A DNA stretch of 64,000 nt from an uncultured Pelagibacteraceae bacterium (lineage in GTDB: Bacteria; Pseudomonadota; Alphaproteobacteria; Pelagibacterales; AG-422-B15), in NCBI GenBank assembly GCA_902544525.1, contig CACCCN010000002.1, positions 143,416-207,415 on the forward strand, in the 5' to 3' direction. The notes beneath the pieces are model-generated. The model made no database searches and was not told where the DNA came from. It saw only the letters and a program-made list of their open reading frames with translations. Below are positions 19,674 to 33,308 of the stretch, one piece after another (within the stretch, counting starts at the first letter, position 1; each line of letters begins with the position of its first letter). The translations under genes were made by a program, and so were the position numbers.

Positions 19674-21515
19674 ATGAAAAAAATTATTTTGAGTAGTTAT
19701 GAAAATTCACATAATAATTCTTCTCCAGTATATTACTGGAATGGATTTGGTAATTCAAAATACTATATTAGTAATTTTATAGAAAAAAATAAGGATCAAA
19801 TTAGAAATGAGTACCTTAAATTTATTGAAAATATAGATGCTGAAAAGCCAGGAGAAAAAAAGATAAGAAAAATATTTGGTATAAATAAATTTCATAATTT
19901 ATGGCATATGTCAGCAATATATGAAAAGTGTCCAAATAAATCGTTAGCAATAAATGACTGTATAAAACTAATTGCTTTTGAAAAAATTTTAGATATTGAA
20001 AATCCAAAAATCGTTAGCTTAGATTCAAAAAATGTAAATCTTCATAAGTCTATTAAAATACTATGTTTAAGGAAAAAAATCATATTTGAAAATAATTTGA
20101 ATTTACCATACTTTTTTTATTTAGATAGTAAAAGCTTAATACCTAATTTTTTAAAAACAATTATTTTTATTTTTAAAATATTCTTATCAAGTTTATCAAG
20201 GGGGAGAAACTTAGTTAATAATAACTTTGAAAATCATATTTCTTTTATTTCATATTTTATAAATTTTAAAATCAAAAAAGATAATGATAATACAATAAAG
20301 TTTTTTTCAGATTATTGGCATAATTTGCCAGATTTAATTTTTCAATATGATAAAAAGATTAATTGGCTTCACTTTGGCATTAATAGAAAGGCACCAAAAG
20401 AATTTAAAATATTAAAAAATAAAAAAGAATTGTTAAATAGTGCAAAAATAAGTCATTTACTTATTGATAATTATATTTCAATTAAGATCTTTATTCAGTC
20501 ATTAATTATTTTTTTAAATGTAAGTATTAAGTCATTAATTACTTTTAATATTAAAAAAATGTTTGATTTAAAGAATTCTAATATTAACTTCTATACATTT
20601 TTAAAAAATGATTGGATTACTTCTACTCGTGGCTCTCAATTATTTTATTCGATTATTATCATAAAGATATTAGACAAGCTGTTCTCGAAGATTCCCAAAC
20701 AAAAACTAGGATTCTATTTATTAGAGTATCAATCTTGGGAAAGAGCACTTATTGGTTCATGGAAGAAATTTAATCATGGAAAAATAATAGGTGTAGAGCA
20801 TACAAGTGGGTATATGAGATACTGGGATTTAAGATTTTATAAATCAATTGATTTTTATAAAGACACTAAAAATCTAAAATTTATGAATGATTTCACTTGT
20901 ATTAACGGGCCTAAATCAAAGGAGCTTTTAATTTGTAGTGGCTATCCAAAAAATAAAATCATTGAAGTTGAGGCGTTGAGATTTAATTATTTAAATAAAC
21001 ATATTGATAAGTTAAATCCTACAAATTTTAGTAGCAATAAAATTCTCCTTATTGGTGACATAGATTACATTTCAACTAAAAATTTATTGGAAGATATAAA
21101 AAAAATATATTTCAATTTAGAAAAAGATATAAAAATTTATTTTAGGCCACATCCAGGAACTCCTAATAAACAGATATTAATTAATTTTGCAGAAAGTTTG
21201 AGTATAAATATTTCTGAAAAGCCACTTATATCAGATATAAATTATAATGATAAAATAATAATAGTTGGAGGTAGTTCTGTAAGTATTGAAGCCCTTCTTA
21301 TGAATAAAACAACCATAATATATTTAAATAAAAATAAGCTTAATTTAAGTCCTATAAATTTTATTCATAAAATAAATTTTGTATCAAATAGCCAAGATTT
21401 ACTGAGCTCAATAAATTCCAACTTAAAAAATAGAAATAGCAAGCAAGAGTTTTTTTGGTTGGATGATAATTTACCAAAATGGAAAATATTTCTTGATAAG
21501 CAATTGAATTATTAA
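19674..21515 (+). CDS. Putative surface carbohydrate biosynthesis / GT-B-like glycosyltransferase
   Basis: YLLEYQSWERALIGSWKKFNHGKIIGVEHTS…FRPHPGTPNKQ…IIVGGSSVSIEALLMNKTTIIYLN. Confidence 0.6.
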   Translation: MKKIILSSYENSHNNSSPVYYWNGFGNSKYYISNFIEKNKDQIRNEYLKFIENIDAEKPGEKKIRKIFGINKFHNLWHMSAIYEKCPNKSLAINDCIKLIAFEKILDIENPKIVSLDSKNVNLHKSIKILCLRKKIIFENNLNLPYFFYLDSKSLIPNFLKTIIFIFKIFLSSLSRGRNLVNNNFENHISFISYFINFKIKKDNDNTIKFFSDYWHNLPDLIFQYDKKINWLHFGINRKAPKEFKILKNKKELLNSAKISHLLIDNYISIKIFIQSLIIFLNVSIKSLITFNIKKMFDLKNSNINFYTFLKNDWITSTRGSQLFYSIIIIKILDKLFSKIPKQKLGFYLLEYQSWERALIGSWKKFNHGKIIGVEHTSGYMRYWDLRFYKSIDFYKDTKNLKFMNDFTCINGPKSKELLICSGYPKNKIIEVEALRFNYLNKHIDKLNPTNFSSNKILLIGDIDYISTKNLLEDIKKIYFNLEKDIKIYFRPHPGTPNKQILINFAESLSINISEKPLISDINYNDKIIIVGGSSVSIEALLMNKTTIIYLNKNKLNLSPINFIHKINFVSNSQDLLSSINSNLKNRNSKQEFFWLDDNLPKWKIFLDKQLNY

Positions 21516-21530
21516 CTAGAAAATTACTAT

Positions 21531-22190
21531 TTATATTATTTTAGCTTCTATAACTTCATCGAAATCTTTGAATATCTTATAGGAAAATTTATTGCATATT
21601 TCTTTACCATCTTTCCAATCTGAATATCCTGATAAATAAATAAATTCTAAACTAAATTCATTTGCAGCTATCATATCCGACATTGCGTCTCCAAAATAAA
21701 AATTATTTTTTTTTGTGGGCTTATCATTAAGTACAATATTTATATTTTCAATCTTTGTCGACGGACTTCCATATATACCTTTGAAATATCTATCTAGTTT
21801 TTTATATTTTAAGACATCTCTCAGTTCATTCTGTTCTGATCCTGATATAACATAACAGTGATAATTTAATTTATTTGCATTTTCCAAAAAAATTTTTACT
21901 CCATTAACTAACTCTGAGTTTTTTAAATTCATTATACACATACTTGAGTATTTATCTAATGCGTCATGATAGTCTTGTTGAATAAAACTTTTTTTAATTT
22001 CAGTAAAAAAGTAATTTAATTTTTCAAATCTATTAATACCCTGATTCTTTTTATGATAATCTATAAATAAATCAACGTATTCTTTTTTTTCATTTTTTAG
22101 ACTCTCTCTAAAAGCTTTAGTCTTAATTTGATTAGAGTCCAAGATAACCCCATCACAATCAAAGAATAAATTATGACTATGCGTTTGCAT
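21531..22190 (-). CDS. HAD-superfamily phosphatase
   Basis: NLFFDCDGVILDSNQIKTKAF…VISGSEQNEL…YFGDAMSDMIAA. Confidence 0.87.
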   Translation of the reverse strand: MQTHSHNLFFDCDGVILDSNQIKTKAFRESLKNEKKEYVDLFIDYHKKNQGINRFEKLNYFFTEIKKSFIQQDYHDALDKYSSMCIMNLKNSELVNGVKIFLENANKLNYHCYVISGSEQNELRDVLKYKKLDRYFKGIYGSPSTKIENINIVLNDKPTKKNNFYFGDAMSDMIAANEFSLEFIYLSGYSDWKDGKEICNKFSYKIFKDFDEVIEAKII

Positions 22191-22920
22191 TAAAAATTTT
22201 TCTTACTTTTTTTAAGTCTCTTAATGTATCTACTGCAATCGATTTATTTGAGAGTTTTACCATCTTAACTTTTAATCCTTTCTCAAGAAAACGAAGTATT
22301 TCGATATCTTCAACCGCCTCTAACTTACTTTTTTTATTGAATAAATTGTTTTTAGTCAGAACATCTCTTGGAAATGCATAAATACATACTTGCTTAAATG
22401 CATTTTTAAATAATTTTTTTTTCGTAATAGGGATAGGAGACCTACTTATATACAATAAATTGCTATCGTTATCTGTAACTATTTTAGGAACATTTATATT
22501 TCTAAAGTCTTTTTCGAAATCAATCTTAGACATACCGTTTATAATATATGATCTATTAGCATTATAGGACTTGATGATTTTTTTAATATCTGAGGGACTA
22601 ACTAGAGGTTCATCTCCTTGAACATTTATATAAAAAGTTCGTTTAATTTTTTTTGAAACTTCTATTACCCTATCTGTACCTGTTTTACACTTACTGGAAG
22701 TCATTAAAAAATTCATTCCAACCTCTTTACAATGTGTTGCTATCTTATCGCTATCTGTAGCAACTAAAACTTTATCTTTGCCACTGACCTTTATGCATGA
22801 CTCCCATACCCTATTTAACATTGTTTTACCAAATATTTTAAGTAACGGTTTTCCTGGAAGTCTAGTTGAGTCATATCTAGCAGGAATTATAATTAAATAA
22901 TTATTATTTTTTCTACTCAT
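22177..22920 (-). CDS. KdsB-like CMP-ulosonate cytidylyltransferase
   Basis: LIIIPARYDSTRLPGKPLLKIFGKTMLNRVWE…VATDSDKI…KTGTDRV…NVQGDEPLV; listed ORF begins at 22944 but MSRKNNN at 22920 overlaps upstream stop. Confidence 0.88.
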   Translation of the reverse strand: MSRKNNNYLIIIPARYDSTRLPGKPLLKIFGKTMLNRVWESCIKVSGKDKVLVATDSDKIATHCKEVGMNFLMTSSKCKTGTDRVIEVSKKIKRTFYINVQGDEPLVSPSDIKKIIKSYNANRSYIINGMSKIDFEKDFRNINVPKIVTDNDSNLLYISRSPIPITKKKLFKNAFKQVCIYAFPRDVLTKNNLFNKKSKLEAVEDIEILRFLEKGLKVKMVKLSNKSIAVDTLRDLKKVRKIFNANA

Positions 22921-24514
22921 TGTTATTAATTTGAGCAAAGCCATAGCTAGTTGGTGTTATGGATAAGATTTTTAATGAATTTTTACATTTTTTATATAAT
23001 TTCAAGGATTTTAACATTTCATTTTGAAGTTTTTTGTCATCATATCCATCAAAACCAGCTAAATAGACATTTTTTGCTCCTCCAATGGTTATCAAAGCTA
23101 AAGCATATATCGCTGTCAATTGAAATGGAATTGAACAAGATTTATGGTTTATATAAAGACATCCTTTAGTAATAATTGAACCATAATCATTGATTTTTTT
23201 TTCAAGCTTATCTTTATTGGGAATATCTGATATCAAATCTTTTGGCATATATATAGGCTTATTTAAATCAAAATAATGTTTTGAGTCCATTAATATCCTA
23301 GATTTATTTGCGGAAACTATTCCATCTATAAATTCATCTGGTATTTGTTTTTGAATATTAATTGCTAATTTCAAAACTTTATTATTTTTAATAAAATCTA
23401 AAATCTCATTTCTATGAGTTTTGATGCTTGGACCATTACCAATTAAAAGTATATCTTTTCCACTGCACCAATTTTTTGCATTCCAGGAGCCATCATAATT
23501 TTCATTAGACTTTATTCTTACTTCATCTAAAGTTTCCTGATTATAGGAAGAAGAGGGTATTTCCTTCATATATTCAATAATTTCCATTATTTGCTTCTGA
23601 CTGTACCTCTGATCTGAAACCATTTCTTGAATATATGTTGGATGTATATTGTAATCAGCAGCTAAAGAATATAGATCACTAGCACCCCACTTATATTTGT
23701 TATGTAAACTCTCAAAATCTTCTGTAGAAATTTTCACTAGACCGTCAACTATATAGCTATTTGGCTTCAATTTATTAAGCTCGATTAAAAGTTTTTCACT
23801 CTTAGCATTTCCAGCGCCTCTTCCCATCCCTTTAACAGTAGAGTCTACCCAAGTCACGCCATTATCTATTGCGGTGAGAGTATTCTTTATTGCCATACCC
23901 TTATTATCATGAGTATGAATACCTATTGCTTTTTTCCAATTTTTTTTTATAGCCTTAGTTATATTAATTACGTCTTCTGGAGACATATTGCCCAATGAGT
24001 CTGCAAAATATAATACATCAACTATATTCCAGCTGGCTATTAATGAGGTTGCTTTTTCTATCTCCTCTATACTTCTTCCACCTGCTTGCATCATATTAAG
24101 ACCCACCTCATAACCAAGTTCTTTTAGTGTTCCAACAATTTCCTTGCACCTATCAATATCTTTAAAATGTACCGCTACCCTAACTAAAGAAATTATAGAC
24201 TCAGATTTAGGCAAATAAAGCTGTTCAACTTGTCTACTTATTCTTTCTTCACCAGAAAAAAAAATTGATGCATCAGACATGACGCCAACTTTAATTTTTT
24301 TAATGTTTTTTTTATGTTTTAAATGATTATCAAGGGAGTATGCGTAGGGTCCTAAATATGTATCACTTGAAAAATTTCTAAAACCAATTTCTATTATATC
24401 AATTCCAGACTCTATAACTCTTGCTATATATTTATCAACAAGAGACTCATCAAAGTTCCAATTGTTATAGTAACCTCCATCACGCAATGTGCAATCAAGT
24501 GTTGTTAAACTCAT
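22913..24514 (-). CDS. DRE-TIM (HMGL-like) aldolase fused to a C-terminal DUF115/MptE-like domain
   Basis: TTLDCTLRDGGYYNNWNF, IEIGFRNF, IGIHTHDNKGMAIKNTLTAIDNGVTWVDSTVKGMGRGAGN; C-terminal DILLIGNGPSIKTHRNEI…. Confidence 0.83.
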   Translation of the reverse strand: MSLTTLDCTLRDGGYYNNWNFDESLVDKYIARVIESGIDIIEIGFRNFSSDTYLGPYAYSLDNHLKHKKNIKKIKVGVMSDASIFFSGEERISRQVEQLYLPKSESIISLVRVAVHFKDIDRCKEIVGTLKELGYEVGLNMMQAGGRSIEEIEKATSLIASWNIVDVLYFADSLGNMSPEDVINITKAIKKNWKKAIGIHTHDNKGMAIKNTLTAIDNGVTWVDSTVKGMGRGAGNAKSEKLLIELNKLKPNSYIVDGLVKISTEDFESLHNKYKWGASDLYSLAADYNIHPTYIQEMVSDQRYSQKQIMEIIEYMKEIPSSSYNQETLDEVRIKSNENYDGSWNAKNWCSGKDILLIGNGPSIKTHRNEILDFIKNNKVLKLAINIQKQIPDEFIDGIVSANKSRILMDSKHYFDLNKPIYMPKDLISDIPNKDKLEKKINDYGSIITKGCLYINHKSCSIPFQLTAIYALALITIGGAKNVYLAGFDGYDDKKLQNEMLKSLKLYKKCKNSLKILSITPTSYGFAQINNNE

Positions 24515-24528
24515 ATCAATTAATTATT

Positions 24529-24603
24529 TCTAAAAATTTTATTAAGGGCAGAACGTACAATATAGCTAGTACAAATTATCATGACATTGAAACTATTTCA
24601 TAG
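24529..24603 (+). pseudogene. Inverted partial copy (~75 bp) of the adjacent epimerase gene
   Basis: ctaaaaattttattaagggcagaacgtacaatatagctagtacaaattatcatgacattgaaactattt closely matches the reverse complement of ~24857-24930; encodes FIKGRTYNIASTNYHDIETIS vs FIPGRTYNIASTNYHDIETIA. Confidence 0.75.
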
Positions 24604-24676
24604 CATATATTGATCATAAAATATTATTTTATATTGATTTAATTGCTACTGAAAGGAAATTATTTGCAAAATAATA

Positions 24677-25615
24677 TTACTGTTTCATCCAATCAATTGT
24701 TTTTTTGATACCTTCTTCTAATGAAAGAGAATCTTTGAAATTAAGTTCCTCTACAGAGAGTGTATTATCAGCTTTTTTATTAATTGTGGTTAATACCTCA
24801 GGATCCTTTAAGTTTATAAGATCTCTTGATGCTCCTGTGTATGACCAAATAATATCAGCAATAGTTTCGATGTCATGATAATTTGTACTAGCTATATTAT
24901 ATGTTCTACCTGGTATAAAATTTTTGGATATATTTATTAAAGCATCAACACAATCATCTATATAGGTACTTGATCTGTAGTGTCCCTTATATAAGTTTAT
25001 TGGCAAATTATTTATTGCGTGGTAGCAAAACTTTGCATTAACAGATCTGTAAGGATGATAGGCTTCTCCTGGTCCATATGTGTTAAAAAGTCTAACAACT
25101 ACATTATCTGAGTTGTACATTATTTCATGATTTTTTATTTGCATTTCATTGGTCCATTTAGAAATTGCATAGTCATTCATTTGTTTTATTTCAAATTCAT
25201 CCATCACTGACTCTTTCATTAATTCATTGAAATCTCCATATACTTCAGATGATGAAAAATGGACTAATTTAAAAGGGGACAACGTTTGCAGTAATAGTAA
25301 ATTTTTTAAACCGACTACATTTGAGCTCCACAATTGTTCAAAAAAATCTTCACCATTCCATCTTCCAAATTCGGCTGCACAATTATAAATTATATCAAAT
25401 GGACCATTATTCATAATGATCCTCTCAATCTGTCTATAAATACTTATATCACATCTTGTATATTCTAGTGGCTCATTACTCATCACTTGAGAAAAGCCCG
25501 TTTGACCAGGGTGATGCAAAAGATCACATCCTAGCACACTATGGTTATTTTGTTTCAACTTCTCGACAAGCAACTTGCCAACAACACCTTTGCTTCCTGT
25601 CACTAAAATTTTCAT
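24677..25615 (-). CDS. NAD-dependent epimerase/dehydratase
   Basis: MKILVTGSKGVVGKLLVEKL…VHFSSSEVYGDFNE…YAISKWTNE. Confidence 0.88.
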   Translation of the reverse strand: MKILVTGSKGVVGKLLVEKLKQNNHSVLGCDLLHHPGQTGFSQVMSNEPLEYTRCDISIYRQIERIIMNNGPFDIIYNCAAEFGRWNGEDFFEQLWSSNVVGLKNLLLLQTLSPFKLVHFSSSEVYGDFNELMKESVMDEFEIKQMNDYAISKWTNEMQIKNHEIMYNSDNVVVRLFNTYGPGEAYHPYRSVNAKFCYHAINNLPINLYKGHYRSSTYIDDCVDALINISKNFIPGRTYNIASTNYHDIETIADIIWSYTGASRDLINLKDPEVLTTINKKADNTLSVEELNFKDSLSLEEGIKKTIDWMKQ

Positions 25616-26778
25616 AAAATAGACATAACACGCTTGTTTCTTTTAAATAGGATTTTATCGAAAGTCTTATGTTTAACTAATGGGATCAAAATATCATTAT
25701 TTTTTATTTGTTCCAACGAAATTAATTTTTTTCTATACAGTGAATTTTCACTCATATCAAAGAGTGGATCACAAGCATAAATATTTTCATATTTTTTATA
25801 AAGTGATTGGAATATCTTTAATGCAGGCGCATTTCTTATATCATTGCAATCTTCTTTATAAGTCAGGCCTAGCAGTACAATCCTAACTTTATTATTATCT
25901 AAAACAATTTTTTTTATTTTTTTTATACACCTTGTTGTAGTTTTGTCATTAATAAGTCGGCTATTTTTAAGAATTGTACTTTTATAAAAATCTGGAAGAA
26001 AATACGGATCTACTGGTAAGCAATGTCCTCCCACACCAATTCCATAGCTATGTAAATTAACTCTCGGATGCATATTTGCTAACTGAAATATTTTTTTGAC
26101 GTTGAGATTGTTATTAGAAAGAATAAAATTTAATTCATTAGATAGAGCAATATTCACATCCCTAAACGAGTTTTCAACAAGCTTACATGCTTCTGCAGTT
26201 TCTAAATCTGTTTTTATAATTTGAGATTTAACAAATTTTTTGTATATATTTATTGCTTTATTAAGACCCCTATTTGTATTTGAACCAATAATTCGATCGT
26301 TATGTATCATTTCATTTATTGTGTTACCTGGAAATGCTCTTTCAGGAGAGTGAGCTATAAGAATATCTTCATTATCAATTTTCTTTATAATGTTAGAACA
26401 AGTTTTTACAGGAATAGTAGACTCAATTATTAGTAAATCATTTTTTTTTAACAGCTTACGAATAGCATTTACAGCATGGTTTAAATATCTTAAATCTGCG
26501 GTAAATTTTTTATTTTTCTTTTTGATGGGAGTTGGTACACACACTATATAAACATCAGCTTTATTTAGTCTATTAGAAATTATAAAATTTTTATTTACAT
26601 TTTTGTTATTTAAAATTTGAAAAATATCATCATCAAAATATTCTTTTTTTGGTTTTAAAATTTTTTTTATACGATTTTTATCAAGATCATAACCATAAAC
26701 TTTTTGGTTATTTTTTGATAATAACAAACTAAGTGGAAGTCCTATTGCACCAAGTCCAATAATAGAAATCTTATTCAT
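25612..26778 (-). CDS. wecC: Nucleotide-sugar dehydrogenase, UDP-ManNAc dehydrogenase-like
   Basis: SIIGLGAIGLPLSLLLSKNNQKVYGYDLD…ESTIPVKTC…GVGGHCLPVDPYF; next to wecB-like gene. Confidence 0.85.
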   Translation of the reverse strand: MNKISIIGLGAIGLPLSLLLSKNNQKVYGYDLDKNRIKKILKPKKEYFDDDIFQILNNKNVNKNFIISNRLNKADVYIVCVPTPIKKKNKKFTADLRYLNHAVNAIRKLLKKNDLLIIESTIPVKTCSNIIKKIDNEDILIAHSPERAFPGNTINEMIHNDRIIGSNTNRGLNKAINIYKKFVKSQIIKTDLETAEACKLVENSFRDVNIALSNELNFILSNNNLNVKKIFQLANMHPRVNLHSYGIGVGGHCLPVDPYFLPDFYKSTILKNSRLINDKTTTRCIKKIKKIVLDNNKVRIVLLGLTYKEDCNDIRNAPALKIFQSLYKKYENIYACDPLFDMSENSLYRKKLISLEQIKNNDILIPLVKHKTFDKILFKRNKRVMSIL

Positions 26779-27886
26779 TCAAAGTTATCCTTAAAATTTT
26801 TCTAGAAGCATCTCCTTTGCCATATGGGAATGACTTAGTCTGATATTTATTTTGACTCTTACTAGAGATCATATCGTTAAAATCTTTGACAAAACTTCTA
26901 ATTTCAAATGATGAGAGTTTTACATTTTTATTAATTACCTCTGACCTCTCAGTATACTCTCTCATTAAAAGCATTGGCTTACCTAAAAAAGCAGCCTCTT
27001 CCTGTATTCCACCGCTATCTGAAACTATAAGTTCTGATTTTGACATAAAATAGCAAAACAACATATGATCTATAAAATTCACACATTTAAAATTTTCTTT
27101 ATTAAATTTTCCCAAATATTTCTTATTAATCTGTCTAAGATAAGGACTCGGATGCACTGAGAATAAAAAAAAATAATTTTGATTATTTTTTATTAATTCT
27201 TTTATAGCTATATAAAAATTAACAAGATTTTGATTTTGATTTTCTCTCCTATGCATTGTGATTAATATTAGTTTTTTCTTTCTTAGAATATCATGATAAA
27301 AATTAAAATCAGGATGTTTCAAATAAAGTTTTTCTTTGAGTGTTTTTTTTATACAGTCAATAACTGGATTACCAACTACATGAATCGTTTCTCTATTTAT
27401 TCTCTCGCTTATTAAATTTTGAGCAGAGACTTTTGAAGGAGCAAAATTAATTTTTGCGATTACTGAAATCATTCTCCTGTAACTTTCTTCAGGCCAAGGA
27501 TGGAGGTGATTGTAAGTTCTAAGTCCACTTTCAATATACGCTACCTTAATTTTATTATTATAAGCTGCTTGAGCTCCCATTAAGGCAGTTGCAGTGTCTC
27601 CCAGCACAAAGACATAGTCATATTTATGTTTAGAAAAATGATTATCAAGACTGCTCAACAGCTTGGAGGAAAACTTACTTAGTGTGATATTTTTATTTTT
27701 AACATTTGAAATGTAATCAACTTTTAAACTGTATGTTTTAAGTAAAGGCAGTAAAATTTCGACATGCTGTTGGGTATTGAATATTTTAGTAGTAAAATTT
27801 GAATTATTTTTAAATTCAGATATCACTGGAAATAATTTAATTATCTCTGGCCTTGTTCCAAAAACAAACAAAATTTTTTTTTTCAT
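26771..27886 (-). CDS. wecB: UDP-N-acetylglucosamine 2-epimerase (non-hydrolysing)
   Basis: ILFVFGTRPEIIKLFPVI…VLGDTATALMGAQAAY…HVEAGLR-like YIESGLRTYN…HRRENQ…VSDSGGIQEEAAFLGKP. Confidence 0.9.
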   Translation of the reverse strand: MKKKILFVFGTRPEIIKLFPVISEFKNNSNFTTKIFNTQQHVEILLPLLKTYSLKVDYISNVKNKNITLSKFSSKLLSSLDNHFSKHKYDYVFVLGDTATALMGAQAAYNNKIKVAYIESGLRTYNHLHPWPEESYRRMISVIAKINFAPSKVSAQNLISERINRETIHVVGNPVIDCIKKTLKEKLYLKHPDFNFYHDILRKKKLILITMHRRENQNQNLVNFYIAIKELIKNNQNYFFLFSVHPSPYLRQINKKYLGKFNKENFKCVNFIDHMLFCYFMSKSELIVSDSGGIQEEAAFLGKPMLLMREYTERSEVINKNVKLSSFEIRSFVKDFNDMISSKSQNKYQTKSFPYGKGDASRKILRITLNE

Positions 27887-27995
27887 AAAATCGAATCAAC
27901 TTGAGTTACTATCCTAAATACTAAATCATTAATGACTATTACATATAGTTTTTTCAAGATATTTTTATGTGAAGTAACAGTAATTTCACGTTTAG

Positions 27996-28115
27996 CAGAC
28001 TTGGCAATGTCCTACTCTCCCATGCCTTAAGACATAGTACCATCGGCGCTGGAGCCCTTAACGTTCGAGTTCGGAATGGGATCGTGTGTAACCTCTCCGC
28101 TAAAACCACCAAGTC
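27996..28115 (-). rRNA. rrf: 5S rRNA
   Basis: Minus strand GACTTGGTGGTTTTAGCGGAGAGG…CCGAACTCG…GGGAGAGTAGGACATTGCCAAGTC. Confidence 0.93.
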
Positions 28116-28205
28116 AACAAAACGTGAAATCAATACTAAAAAATTTTTTAAAGATTTAATTTATAAAGTGTTGCTTGAAGTGCATAGTTTATTTCTAGTA
28201 CATAG

Positions 28206-30948
<2,743 letters not shown>

Positions 30949-31069
30949 ATGTACAAAAAATAAACTTTTGCTTTTATTTTATGCACTTTATTAATTAATT
31001 GAATTCTCTAAAAAATTTTATTTTTAGTATTGATGTCACTTCACGATGTAAATGGAAAAGCTTAAAACT

Positions 31070-31145
31070 TGGTGGAGCTTACCGGGATCGAACCGGTGAC
31101 CCCCTGCTTGCAAAGCAGGTGCTCTCCCAGCTGAGCTAAAGCCCC
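31070..31145 (-). tRNA. tRNA-Ala (TGC)
   Basis: GGGGCTTTAGCTCAGCTGGGAGAGCACCTGCTTTGCAAGCAGGGGGTCACCGGTTCGATCCCGGTAAGCTCCACCA. Confidence 0.96.
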
Positions 31146-31164
31146 TTAAAAAACCACCATAATA

Positions 31165-31242
<78 letters not shown>

Positions 31243-31367
31243 GGATATATTCGATAGGCTTCATAGTTTTAAACAAATTGAAAGAGAAACGAGGACGGTA
31301 AGCTGTAAGAATTACTAAGTTAAAAAGTTTATAAATTTTGAAAACAAAATTCACAAACAACTCTTAG

Positions 31368-32852
<1,485 letters not shown>

Positions 32853-33308
32853 GTTTAAAAATGACATACACAAACTTATTGGCGGTTTTACATAATAAAT
32901 ATGTAAATCCAATAAACGTGTACGATTATATTGTACTACAGTATTACCGCCCACGTTTCTCTTCCAAATATACTTTTCCAAGAGCATAACGACAGACAAG
33001 ATCTCTAGCTGTTTTATAGCAAACAGTTAAAAATCTAGTTTATTGTTATTAGTTAGAGCCAAATTTAGCCCTTCAAACCGCAATCCCAGATCATCTCCAG
33101 AAGAGGGTGAGAGAGGTTTTATAGTATAGGCCTAATAAGTCAAGGCAGATGATATAGAATAATTAAAAAGAAATAAGACACTAAAATTATAAAAAAGTGT
33201 TTAATTACAATAACTTATTTATATAAAGAATTTTGTCGATCATTAGAAAATATCATTTTAAATAAATTTCTTTAAATATCTGAATATAACTTTAAAAAAA
33301 ATCAAATT

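Noticed and set aside
24421-24603. Plus-strand 60-aa ORF overlapping the aldolase start
   Set aside because: Its C-terminal part is explained by the inverted epimerase fragment; the rest is antisense to the aldolase gene.
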